From: Achromobacter sp. B7
GTDB taxonomy: Bacteria; Pseudomonadota; Gammaproteobacteria; Burkholderiales; Burkholderiaceae_B
DNA: 64,000 nt
Direction of reading: 5' to 3'
NCBI RefSeq assembly: GCF_003600685.1
Contig: NZ_CP032084.1
Location: 4,154,001-4,218,000, forward strand
Positions within the stretch are counted from its first letter, which is position 1. Every line of letters begins with the position of its first letter. The notes beneath the pieces were generated by a model. The model did no database searches, was not told where the DNA came from, and saw nothing but the letters and a program-made list of their open reading frames with translations. Positions 52,398-60,843 of this stretch are shown here, in pieces. The translations under genes were made by a program, and so were the position numbers.

Positions 52398-53666
52398 TCA
52401 GCGTCCCACGGTTGCCGGGGCGGGCGCAAGGCCGCGTCCGGGCAACCGCAGCGAGATGGCCGCGGCCATCAACAGCAGCACGCCCGCCGAACCGAAGGCA
52501 ACCCAGTGGGTGTGGAACGTGTCGAACGCCCAGCCCCCCAGCCACGAACTGATCATGCCGCCCACCTGGTGGCCCAGATACGTCAGGCCGTACAGCACGC
52601 CGACCAGCCGGATGCCGTAGACGTCCGCCAGAATGGCCGACGACAAGGCGATGCTGCCCGCCCACACAATGCCGCCGATGGTGGCCGCCGCATACAGTTC
52701 CCAGTGCGCGCCCACCATGACCAGGGCGAAGAACCCCAGGCCGCGCACCAGGTAGATGGCGGCCAGGATGTTGCGCCGTTCAACCTGGTCGGACATGCGG
52801 CCCAGCACCAGCGTGCTGAAGATGGCAACCAGGCCGATCAAGCCGATGCCCAGCGAACTGGTGGTGGCGTCAAAGCCGTGGTCCATCAGCATGGGCATGC
52901 CGTGCGTACCCAGCAGGTTCATGCTGTAGCCACAGGCGAACAGGCCCAGCGCCACCTGCCAGAAGGGCAAGGTGCGCAACGCGTCGCGCACATTCGGCGC
53001 GGGGGCTTTGCCTGGCGTGGAGGAAGCGGCCGACACTTTTCGATCGGGAATCTGGTGAGGCAGCAGGTCGGTGTGTTCGGGCGCGTTGTCGCGCATGATG
53101 AACAGCGCGACGGGCACGGTCAGCAAGGCGAACAGCACGGCGAAGGCCAGCAGGGTTTCCTGCCAGCCCACGGCCGCGATCGCAAAGGTCAGCGTCGGCG
53201 TCATCAAGGCGATGCCCGCCATGGACCCGGTGGACAAAAAGAACAGTGCCATGCCGCGCTGGCGCGTGAACCAGCGGCTGATGACCGGCGTCAATGCAAC
53301 GGGGCTGGTAAACGCCAGGCCCACGGACAAGGCCACGCCGAAGGACAGCAGGAACTCAATGGGGCCACGCGCGAACACCGTCCACAGCGAAGACGCCACG
53401 ACGATGGCCGTGCCGGTCAGCAGCACGAAGCGCGTGCCGCGCACGCTGACCAGGTAACCCGCCAGCGGCATGGCCAGCCCGTAGCACAGCATGCCCACCG
53501 CCACGATGGCCGACAGCAGGCTGCGCGAAAACCCCAGCCCGTCCGCCATCGGCAGGAAAAAAGGCCCGATGCCCATGCGCAGGCCCACCGTCAACAGGGT
53601 AAGAACCGCGGCGGCGCCGACGATGTTCCAGCCGAAATACCAGCCGCCCGACTCTTGCTTGTTCAC
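52398..53666 (-). CDS. MFS transporter (OFA/monocarboxylate-like)
   Basis: This 422-aa protein has 12 hydrophobic segments, with first helix GWYFGWNIVGAAAVLTLLTVGLRMG and the middle linker IPDRKVSAASSTPGKAPAP. The 2-3 loop and the pattern GRMSDQVERRN of the second half fit the MFS. It resembles the OFA or oxalate/formate group; the substrate is probably an organic acid. The GTG at 53666 has GAGGAGA seven bases before it. It ends one base after the convergent dehydrogenase gene. Confidence 0.9.
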   Translation of the reverse strand: MNKQESGGWYFGWNIVGAAAVLTLLTVGLRMGIGPFFLPMADGLGFSRSLLSAIVAVGMLCYGLAMPLAGYLVSVRGTRFVLLTGTAIVVASSLWTVFARGPIEFLLSFGVALSVGLAFTSPVALTPVISRWFTRQRGMALFFLSTGSMAGIALMTPTLTFAIAAVGWQETLLAFAVLFALLTVPVALFIMRDNAPEHTDLLPHQIPDRKVSAASSTPGKAPAPNVRDALRTLPFWQVALGLFACGYSMNLLGTHGMPMLMDHGFDATTSSLGIGLIGLVAIFSTLVLGRMSDQVERRNILAAIYLVRGLGFFALVMVGAHWELYAAATIGGIVWAGSIALSSAILADVYGIRLVGVLYGLTYLGHQVGGMISSWLGGWAFDTFHTHWVAFGSAGVLLLMAAAISLRLPGRGLAPAPATVGR

Positions 53667-53930
53667 AACCGTCTCCTCGATGTCTTCTTGTAGCCGCAGG
53701 CGCGCCAGGGCTTGCAGACACCGCAGGGAACGCGCGGACAAAATCCGCTATCGACACGGGTGAGAAGGACGCGGCACGAATCGGCGTGTTCTTGCCGGTG
53801 GCCAGGGGCCGGCCGGACGCAACATATTACTCCTGGCTATAAGCGGGGATCACGTTGCGGGGCCGAAAAATTCGTTCGGTAAGCGGGCATTCGCCCATTG
53901 CGTCGCCAAGGCAGGCAACGCCAGACGGTG

Positions 53931-54587
53931 TTACGCCTTCTTTTCCAGGAACGCCTGCAACGCGGGCACGGTGTTCAACACGTGTTGGCGCATGGCTGCT
54001 TCGCAACGGGCGGGGTCGCGCGTTTGCAGGGCGTCGATCAGTTCTTGATGCGATTCCCGCACACGCAGTACGCGGCCGGGCTGCGCCGCCCACAAGCGCA
54101 TATAAGGTTCCACCACCGAATGCAGTTCCGAAATTTGGCGCAGCAGTCGCGGTTTGTGGCAGAAGCTGCACAAGTATTCATGAAACTCCCGGTGCGCGGT
54201 CGTCCAGTCCAGATCGTCGCTTGCGTCCTGGTCCAGCTGCTCAAGCATATTGGTCAGGCGGCGGACGTGCTCGGCGCTCATGTGCAGCACGGCATTGCGC
54301 GCGGCCAGGCCTTCCAGCACGGACCGCATCTCGAACACTTCCAGCATTTCCTGCTGGTTCAGTCCGCGCACCACGGCGCCCCGATTGGCCCGGATCTCGA
54401 CCAGGCCTTCCGAGGCCAGCCGCCGCAGGGCGCCGCGCACGGGCATCCGGCTGGTGCCGATTTCGGTGGCGACCACATCCGGCACCAGGCGCTGGCCGGG
54501 CGCATAGTTGCCCAGGCGGATTTCGCGTTGCAGGTGCAGATAAGCCTCGTCTTCGGCACTGATCGCTGTCTTCTGGAATTGCAGCAT
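53931..54587 (-). CDS. GntR-family (FadR/FCD subgroup) transcriptional regulator
   Basis: This 218-aa protein has the GntR winged HTH in residues 10-75 (EAYLHLQREIRLGNYAPGQRLVPDVVATEIGTSRMPVRGALRRLASEGLV) and an FCD ligand domain after 85 (EMLEVFEMRSVLEGLAARNAVL...AHREFHEYLCSFCH) with metal/carboxylate-binding histidines. It is divergent from the Bug receptor and GGT genes, with palindromic sites between. It likely represses them until a carboxylate ligand is bound. Confidence 0.9.
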   Translation of the reverse strand: MLQFQKTAISAEDEAYLHLQREIRLGNYAPGQRLVPDVVATEIGTSRMPVRGALRRLASEGLVEIRANRGAVVRGLNQQEMLEVFEMRSVLEGLAARNAVLHMSAEHVRRLTNMLEQLDQDASDDLDWTTAHREFHEYLCSFCHKPRLLRQISELHSVVEPYMRLWAAQPGRVLRVRESHQELIDALQTRDPARCEAAMRQHVLNTVPALQAFLEKKA

Positions 54588-54642
54588 TGTCGTCCCCGGG
54601 CTTGGAAAGCCGCCATGATAGATAAACGCAAAAATAACACAA

Positions 54643-54665
54643 ACTGGATCCAGTGATCCATGGAT
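54643..54665. promoter_or_regulatory. Candidate GntR operator, two adjacent palindromes
   Basis: ACTGGATCCAGT (54643-54654) is a perfect 12-bp palindrome and ATCCATGGAT (54656-54665) a perfect 10-bp one. The first has the TGG...CCA core common to FadR-type GntR operators. They lie between the regulator and the Bug receptor gene. Confidence 0.65.
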
Positions 54666-54804
54666 GCAAATACTAATGGTCGGCCGGGGCACGGTCCCGT
54701 CTAATTGCTTGCGGACGGCGTCGCAAGGCCTGTCACGCGCCGGAACGGGCAACAGACCCGCCCGGCAAGCCCAAGCTTTCCATTACGCGATCAAGGGGAA
54801 TCCA

Positions 54805-55791
54805 ATGAAATTTCGTCTCATCCGGACGCTGGCCGGCCTGGCCGTAGCCGCTTTCGCCGCCCAGGCCGGCGCACAAACCGCCGCGCCCGCCACCGACTGG
54901 CCGCAGCACCCGGTGCGCATTGTTGTGCCGTTCCAGGCCGGCTCTGCCACGGATCTGATCTCGCGCCAGCTGGGCGCCGCGCTGGCCACCGAACTGGGCC
55001 AACCCTTTGTCGTGGAAGCCCGCCCGGGCGCCGCGGCCGCCATCGGCAGCGCCTCGGTGGCGCGTTCCGCGCCGGATGGCTACACGTTGTTGATGGGCGG
55101 CCCGGCCGCTGTCGTCACCAACCGCTTCCTGCAGAAGCGTCTGGCTTATGACCCGGACGCCTTCGCGCTGGTGTCCCTGGTGGCCTACACCCCCAACATC
55201 CTGCTGGCCAATCCGCAGCAGCCCTTCAAGACGCTGCCCGAAATGGTGGCCTATGCGCGCGCCAATCCGGGCAAGCTGACCTACGCGTCGTTCGGCACCG
55301 GCACCACGTCGCACATGGCGGGCGAAATGCTCAAGTCCATTGCCGGCATCGACATCCTGCACGTGCCGTACAAGGGCGCGGGCGAAGCCATCCCCGCCCT
55401 GCTGTCCGGCCAGGTATCGATGTATTTCGACACCATCATGACGGGCCTGCCGCAGGTCAAGAGCGGTTCGCTGCTGGCGCTGGGCATGTCGAACTCGAAG
55501 CGTTCCTCGCTGGCGCCGGACATCCCCACCATCGCCGAACAAGGCTACGCGGGCTACGACATCGCCCCCTGGTATGGCCTGGTCGCGCCCGAAGGCACGC
55601 CCGAGCCGATTCTTGAAAAGCTGAACCGCGCCGTCAACAAGGTGCTGGCGGATCCGGCATTGCGCGGTAAGCTCGCCGAAGCGGGCGCCGAACCGCGTGG
55701 CGGCAGCCGCGCCGAATTCGCCGCCTTCATCAAGGCCGAAATTCCGCGCACCAAGCAGTTGATCGACCAAGCCGGCATCACCCCGCAGTAA
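54805..55791 (+). CDS. Bug-family tripartite tricarboxylate transporter receptor
   Basis: This 328-aa protein has a signal peptide (MKFRLIRTLAGLAVAAFAAQAGAQTA) and the Bug motifs WPQHPVRIVVPFQAGSATDLISRQLG and ILHVPYKGAGEAIPALLSGQ. AGGGGA precedes the ATG at 54805. It is divergent from the GntR-type regulator and upstream of a gamma-glutamyltransferase-like gene on the same strand (27-base gap). The ligand may be glutamyl-linked or a similar carboxylate, by inference from the neighbour. Confidence 0.93.
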   Translation: MKFRLIRTLAGLAVAAFAAQAGAQTAAPATDWPQHPVRIVVPFQAGSATDLISRQLGAALATELGQPFVVEARPGAAAAIGSASVARSAPDGYTLLMGGPAAVVTNRFLQKRLAYDPDAFALVSLVAYTPNILLANPQQPFKTLPEMVAYARANPGKLTYASFGTGTTSHMAGEMLKSIAGIDILHVPYKGAGEAIPALLSGQVSMYFDTIMTGLPQVKSGSLLALGMSNSKRSSLAPDIPTIAEQGYAGYDIAPWYGLVAPEGTPEPILEKLNRAVNKVLADPALRGKLAEAGAEPRGGSRAEFAAFIKAEIPRTKQLIDQAGITPQ

Positions 55792-55818
55792 CCCTTACAC
55801 CACGAGTTTCCAGCATCC

Positions 55819-57414
55819 ATGTCCCCCTCCTTCGATTGGTCTTTTCCGTACGCTTCCCGAAAAATGCCGGTCCTGGCCGCCAACGCGGTCGCGACCAGCC
55901 AGCCGCTGGCTGCGCAGGCGGGGCTACGCATGTTGCTGGCCGGTGGCAATGCCGTTGACAGCGCCATTGCCACCGCGATTGCGCTGACGGTGGTCGAACC
56001 CGTCATGAACGGCATCGGCGGCGATATGTTCGCGCTGGTCTGGCACGACGGCAAACTGCATGGCCTGAATTCCAGCGGTTGCGCGCCCGCCGCGTGGACG
56101 CCGGACTTCTTCAACGGCCGCGACGCCATGCCCGGCACCGGCTGGGGCACCGTCACCGTGCCCGGCCAGGTGGCCGGCTGGAAGGCGCTGTCCGACCGCT
56201 TCGGCAAGCTGCCCTTCACCAAACTGTTCGAGCCCGCCATCGGCTATGCCGAAGAAGGCTTCCCCGTGTCGCCGACCATCGCGCGCCAATGGGCCACGCA
56301 AGCGCCCAAGCTGGCGCACGAGCCCGGCTTTGCCGAGGCCTTTCTACCCGAAGGCCGCGCACCGCAAGCAGGCGAATGGTGGCGCTTTCCGGCACAGGGC
56401 AAGACGCTGCGCGCCATTGCGGAAAGCGGCGGCGACAGCTTCTATCTGGGCGAACTCGCCCGCAAGATCACCGACTTTGCCAGCCAGACGGGCGGCGCTC
56501 TCAGCGCCACGGACCTGGCCGAGCATCGTCCGGAATGGGTCGCTCCCATTTCGCAATCGTTCCGCGACGTCGAACTGCATGAAATTCCGCCGAACGGCCA
56601 AGGCATTTCCGCGCTGATGGCGCTGGGCATGCTGGAACAGTTCGACCTGGAAGGCATGGGTGTGGACAGCGCCGACTACTACCACGTCAGCATCGAAGCG
56701 ATGAAGCTGGCGTTCGCCGACCTGCATCACCATGTGGCCGACCCGCGCCACATGCGCACGGACGCCAGGGCGCTGCTGGACCGCGCCTACCTGGCCGAAC
56801 GCGCACGACTGATTTCGATGGATCGTGCCAGCGTACCCACCGCCGGCACGCCCGCCACCGGCGGCACCGTTTACCTGACCACGGCCGATGCGAACGGCAC
56901 GATGGTGTCGTTCATCCAGTCCAACTATCACGGCTTCGGTTCCGGCGTGGTCGTGCCGGGCACCGGCATCAGCCTGCACAATCGGGGCTTGAACTTCGTG
57001 CTGACGCCCGGCCACGCCAATCAGGTGGCGCCGCGCAAAAAGCCCATGCACACGATCATTCCCGCGTTTGTCACGCGTGGCGGCCAGCCGTTGATGTCGT
57101 TTGGCGTGATGGGCGGATCGATGCAGGCGCAGGGCCACCTGCAAATGGTCACGCGTCTGGCCGCGTTCAAACAGAACCCGCAGGCAATGAGCGATGCCCC
57201 GCGCTTCCGTGTTGAAAAGGGCCCGGTGGTGAATGTGGAATCGCATCTGCCGCAAGACGTGGTGCAGACGCTGCGCGACCGTGGTCACAATGTGGCCGTG
57301 GCGCCCGTGGACAGCCTGGAATTCGGCTCGGCGCAGTTGATTTGCCGCTTGCCCCAAGGCGGTTATATCGCGGCGTCGGATTCGCGCCGCGACGGGCAAG
57401 CCGTCGGCTTCTGA
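55819..57414 (+). CDS. Gamma-glutamyltransferase-family protein
   Basis: This 531-aa Ntn-hydrolase has AGGNAVDSAIATAIALTVVEPVMNGIGGDMFALVW near the N-terminus, and the C-terminal subunit starts at the conserved TVYLTTADANGTMVSFIQSNYHGFGSGVV, where the first Thr of the GTVY segment is the likely autoprocessing nucleophile. No clear signal peptide is present, so it may act in the cytoplasm. Substrate is probably a glutamyl or acyl amide. It is cotranscribed with the Bug receptor gene. Confidence 0.92.
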   Translation: MSPSFDWSFPYASRKMPVLAANAVATSQPLAAQAGLRMLLAGGNAVDSAIATAIALTVVEPVMNGIGGDMFALVWHDGKLHGLNSSGCAPAAWTPDFFNGRDAMPGTGWGTVTVPGQVAGWKALSDRFGKLPFTKLFEPAIGYAEEGFPVSPTIARQWATQAPKLAHEPGFAEAFLPEGRAPQAGEWWRFPAQGKTLRAIAESGGDSFYLGELARKITDFASQTGGALSATDLAEHRPEWVAPISQSFRDVELHEIPPNGQGISALMALGMLEQFDLEGMGVDSADYYHVSIEAMKLAFADLHHHVADPRHMRTDARALLDRAYLAERARLISMDRASVPTAGTPATGGTVYLTTADANGTMVSFIQSNYHGFGSGVVVPGTGISLHNRGLNFVLTPGHANQVAPRKKPMHTIIPAFVTRGGQPLMSFGVMGGSMQAQGHLQMVTRLAAFKQNPQAMSDAPRFRVEKGPVVNVESHLPQDVVQTLRDRGHNVAVAPVDSLEFGSAQLICRLPQGGYIAASDSRRDGQAVGF

Positions 57415-57499
57415 CAGCAAGGCGGCTTCAGGGCTGAAGCCGTCGCCGAAGGCAATTCATGCTTCGGCCCGGCTTGCCTGCCCCGGCTTCGGCCTGAGC

Positions 57500-58201
57500 T
57501 CAGGCCGAGCTCCAGGTTGGCTTGTCCGGCCGGGGCAGCGCGGGGAAGCCGCCTTCGCCCAGTTGGCTTTGAACGGCGTCGGCGCCGTACCGGATCAGAT
57601 CCGCGTCGCGTTCGATGCCCAGCTTGCGCATGGCGCTGCGCTTTTGCGAGCTGACCGTCTGCACGCTGCGATGCGACATCTGCGAAATTTCAGTCACGGT
57701 GGCGCCTGCACAGAACAGGCGCACGATCTCGGCTTCGCGCTTGGTCAGCCGCGCCCGCCCCAGCACAAACGCCTGGTTGACGATCATCTCTTTGATGGTC
57801 GGCGAGTAGTAGGTCTTGCCCTGGTACATGGCGTGCACGGCGTTGATGATGTGGCTGGTGGAATCTGATTTGCTCAGTACGCAAAGATTTTCGTAAGCCA
57901 GCAACGCGCGGATCAGCGTGGGGTTGTCGATCATGGTCAGCACCGCCACGCGCAGCGCGGGGTATCGACGCCGCAACAGCGCGATCAGGCCCAGGCCGTC
58001 ACCGTACTTGCCGCCGGGCATGGTGTAGTCCGACACGACCACGTCGCAATGCTGGGTTTCAAGCCGCGCGACCAGATCGGTGGAGTTTTCGGCGCACCCG
58101 ATGACATCGATGGCCGGGTCCAGCCCCAATTCATAGCTGACCCCCAGCGCCACGGCGGGGTGGTCGTCGGCGACGATCACGCGAATGTATCGTGATGACA
58201 T
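57500..58201 (-). CDS. RcsB/FimZ-like response regulator (NarL/FixJ family)
   Basis: This 233-aa protein has the receiver domain with acidic pocket VADDH, phospho-acceptor Asp58 in VVVSDYTMPGGKYGDG, a Thr in VLTM and Lys in LSKSD, then a LuxR HTH (RLTKREAEIVRLFCAGATVTEISQMSHRSVQTVSSQKRSAMRKLG). The DYTMPGGKYGDG and VSSQKRSAMRKLG segments match the RcsB group. The start ATG at 58201 has GAGGGA before it. It is divergent from an HPt gene and may control the adhesion genes downstream. Confidence 0.92.
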   Translation of the reverse strand: MSSRYIRVIVADDHPAVALGVSYELGLDPAIDVIGCAENSTDLVARLETQHCDVVVSDYTMPGGKYGDGLGLIALLRRRYPALRVAVLTMIDNPTLIRALLAYENLCVLSKSDSTSHIINAVHAMYQGKTYYSPTIKEMIVNQAFVLGRARLTKREAEIVRLFCAGATVTEISQMSHRSVQTVSSQKRSAMRKLGIERDADLIRYGADAVQSQLGEGGFPALPRPDKPTWSSA

Positions 58202-58330
58202 TGCTGCATTTCCCTCTTCCACATCGGGAGCCCCCGGGCAACATATAGCCTTGCACGCGGGAATAGCGCCCGACGCAAGCAAGTTCTTTTTTTCATCGGC
58301 AGATTTGCATGGGTGTACGCCGTGTGAAGC

Positions 58331-58356
58331 CACTATATCGATAGACCGATATAGTG
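58331..58356. promoter_or_regulatory. 26-bp palindrome between the regulator and HPt genes
   Basis: The arms CACTATATCG and CGATATAGTG are exact inverted repeats with a six-base spacer. The site lies in the AT-rich divergent promoter region. It may bind the response regulator or another factor; no factor is proved. Confidence 0.7.
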
Positions 58357-58402
58357 CTGCCGTACAGCCAATAAGAGAATAGGAATACTACGAAAGTATC
58401 CG

Positions 58403-58975
58403 ATGCGCAACGTTCCGGCGCATGAGTCGGACGTATCCCCATCACGCCGGGCCAGGTTTCGCGATTATCGTCGTCTGGTGCGCGGTGAAACAGGCCCAGT
58501 CAGCAAGCCCATGAACAAAAACAACAACGAAGACCCTGCGCGACCCGCAAGCCCAAATGGCGCGTCGCCCCCTACAAACGGCGGCCGTCCGCCCATTGCC
58601 TCGAGTACGGCGCAACGGCGCCATGAACGCCGTGTGCGCACCATCACGGACTTGACCGGTGCCGATCCGGCCCGCGTCCGCGCCTTGGCGCACGCGTTCG
58701 TCAAGGCCAACGACATCGATATGCTGCGCCTTTGCGAACTGCACGCACGCGATGACAGACCCGCATTGCGCCAGCTTGCCCATCGGATCAAGGGCGCGGC
58801 ACAAATGACGGGCGACGCGCAACTGAGTCGGCTGTGTTCCGTGCTCAGCGAAGCCTGCGCGGCACCCATCAGCCATGCCTTATCGCTGGACGCCATTGTT
58901 GAGCAGCTTGGTGATGCCCTGTTGGAATTTGGCGCGTCTTGCCAACGAATGGCCAAGGAAGCCAAGTCGTCCTGA
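58403..58975 (+). CDS. HPt (histidine phosphotransfer) domain protein
   Basis: This 190-aa protein has a long disordered N-terminus rich in Pro, Asn and Arg, and a C-terminal HPt four-helix bundle. The motif LAHRIKGAAQMTGD carries phospho-acceptor His127. No kinase or receiver domain is attached. It would relay phosphate between a hybrid sensor kinase (not in this window) and the divergently encoded RcsB-like regulator. The start is uncertain: ATG 58403 or ATG 58511 (MNKNNN), neither with a good ribosome site. Confidence 0.85.
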   Translation: MRNVPAHESDVSPSRRARFRDYRRLVRGETGPVSKPMNKNNNEDPARPASPNGASPPTNGGRPPIASSTAQRRHERRVRTITDLTGADPARVRALAHAFVKANDIDMLRLCELHARDDRPALRQLAHRIKGAAQMTGDAQLSRLCSVLSEACAAPISHALSLDAIVEQLGDALLEFGASCQRMAKEAKSS

Positions 58976-59087
58976 CGCCGCCAAGGGCGCGACGCGGCGA
59001 CGCAAGTTCTTGAAATTCGTAATCGTCACATCAGGAATTCAGACTCGTCGTAAAGATTGAGTGCGTCGCCATTCGTATAGTGGTTCG

Positions 59088-60779
59088 ATGCTGCCCATTC
59101 CCCATTTGGCGATCGTTGCCGCTTTGTCCGCGGCATGGCTTTGCGGGCGACCCGCCCTTGCGCAAATCCCCGACGCCGGTCGTTCCCTCCGCGATCTGGA
59201 ATCGACCATCCCCGCGCCGCCGCCCGCCGCCCCCGCGCCCGCGCTGAAACTGCCAGGCGGCCCGGCCGGCGCAATGCCCGCGCCCGACTCAGACACCGAA
59301 TCCGGCAAAGTCACCACCGTGTTGGTGCATGCCTTCCAGCTGGAAGGCAACGATGTCTACGACAACGCAACGTTGCAGGCGCTGCTGGTTGATGTGATCG
59401 GAACCCATCAGGGCCTGGAAGGGCTGCGCGCCGCCGCCGCCCGCCTCTCCCAGCACTACCACGCGCACGGCTACCTGCTTGCGCGGGCCTACCTGCCCCC
59501 GCAGCAGATCGACGGCGGCGTCGTGCGCATCCGCGTCATGGAAGGGCTGTACGGTCAGGTCATTCTGAACAACGCGTCGCGCACGCGCGATGGTGCGTTA
59601 AGCCCCATCCTTGACGCCCTGCCCCCCGGCACGGCGGTGCAAGGCGCGGATCTGGACAGCGCGTTGCTGCGCCTGAACGACCTGCCCGGTGTCGTTGCCA
59701 TCGGCACCTTGCGCGCGGGCGCCGTCACGGGCGAGACCGACCTGATCGTCAACGCGCAGCCCGGCCCCTGGATCGCGGGCAGCATCGACGCCGACAACTA
59801 TGGCGGCGCCTACACCGGCGAATATCGCTTAAGCGCGGCCGCCAGCATCAACAGCCCCTTGGGCCTGGGCGACCAGTTCGACGTGCGCCTGTTGTCCAGC
59901 GACCGTCGGCAGCGCTATTACCATCTTGATTTCCAGGTGCCCGTCGGCCCCTGGTCCACCCGCATCGGCGCGGGCGCTTCCAACATGCGCTACGAGCTGG
60001 GCCGCGAGTTCGCCGCGCTAGAGGCGCACGGCCAAGCGCGGAACACCAACGCCTACCTGCGGCAAACCCTGCTGCGCGGCCGCGACGCCAACGTCCAGGC
60101 CACGCTCCAGTACGAACACAAGCGCCTGCGCGACAACTACGACTACTTCAATCTGTCGCGCGCGCAACGCATCGGCCTATGGACCGCCACCGTCAACGCC
60201 AGTCTGAACGATACGCTGGGGGGCGGCGCCAGCAACGGCGTCAGTCTGGCGGTGTCGCGCGGCAACCTGCGCTTTGGCGACGACGCCCAGCGGCGCGACG
60301 ATCGCTTCGTCAAGCACGCCGGCGGGGGCTTCGGCGTGTTCAACCTTGGAATGAGCCGGCTGCAACGCATATCGGGTCCCGTTCAGTTCTTTGCGCGCAT
60401 GCGCTCGCAATGGTCCAGCAAGAACCTGGACAGCTCCGAGAAATTCAGCCTGGGCGGCCCGTATGGCGTGCGCGCCTACGCACCGGGCGCCGCCAGCGGC
60501 GACCAGGGCTGGCAGGCCACGGGCGAACTGCGTTACTTGCCCTTGCCCGGCTTGCAGTTCTCGGCGTTCGTGGACACCGGGTCCGTCCAGGTCAACAAAC
60601 GTGCATGGACGGCGGAACCCAACCGTCAATCGTTAAGTGCGTTCGGCGTGGGCGTGGCGCATGGCGGTGCCCAGCACCTGGTCAATGTCAGCGCCGCGTG
60701 GCCCTGGCGCCAAGGCAGCGGCGCCGCAAAAACGGACCGCCAACCCCAATTCTGGGTGCAGGCCACCCGCTACTTCTGA
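59088..60779 (+). CDS. TpsB-type two-partner secretion transporter (ShlB/FhaC/HecB family)
   Basis: This 563-aa outer-membrane Omp85-type protein has a signal peptide (MLPIPHLAIVAALSAAWLCGRPALAQ), a proline-rich linker, POTRA domains (VLVHAFQLEGNDVYDNATLQALLVDVIG, RAYLPPQQIDGGVVRIRVMEG) and a 16-strand barrel. The L6 loop motif is GVRAYAPG, the VRGY-like signature of TpsB. It exports the TpsA protein encoded 64 bases downstream. The ATG at 59088 gives a sound signal peptide; a GTG at 59061 is in frame. Confidence 0.93.
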   Translation: MLPIPHLAIVAALSAAWLCGRPALAQIPDAGRSLRDLESTIPAPPPAAPAPALKLPGGPAGAMPAPDSDTESGKVTTVLVHAFQLEGNDVYDNATLQALLVDVIGTHQGLEGLRAAAARLSQHYHAHGYLLARAYLPPQQIDGGVVRIRVMEGLYGQVILNNASRTRDGALSPILDALPPGTAVQGADLDSALLRLNDLPGVVAIGTLRAGAVTGETDLIVNAQPGPWIAGSIDADNYGGAYTGEYRLSAAASINSPLGLGDQFDVRLLSSDRRQRYYHLDFQVPVGPWSTRIGAGASNMRYELGREFAALEAHGQARNTNAYLRQTLLRGRDANVQATLQYEHKRLRDNYDYFNLSRAQRIGLWTATVNASLNDTLGGGASNGVSLAVSRGNLRFGDDAQRRDDRFVKHAGGGFGVFNLGMSRLQRISGPVQFFARMRSQWSSKNLDSSEKFSLGGPYGVRAYAPGAASGDQGWQATGELRYLPLPGLQFSAFVDTGSVQVNKRAWTAEPNRQSLSAFGVGVAHGGAQHLVNVSAAWPWRQGSGAAKTDRQPQFWVQATRYF

Positions 60780-60843
60780 GTCTTACCCACCTGCGACGCG
60801 GCGCGCCACAAGCGCGCCGCGTCGCACTTTCCCAGAGGAAAAC

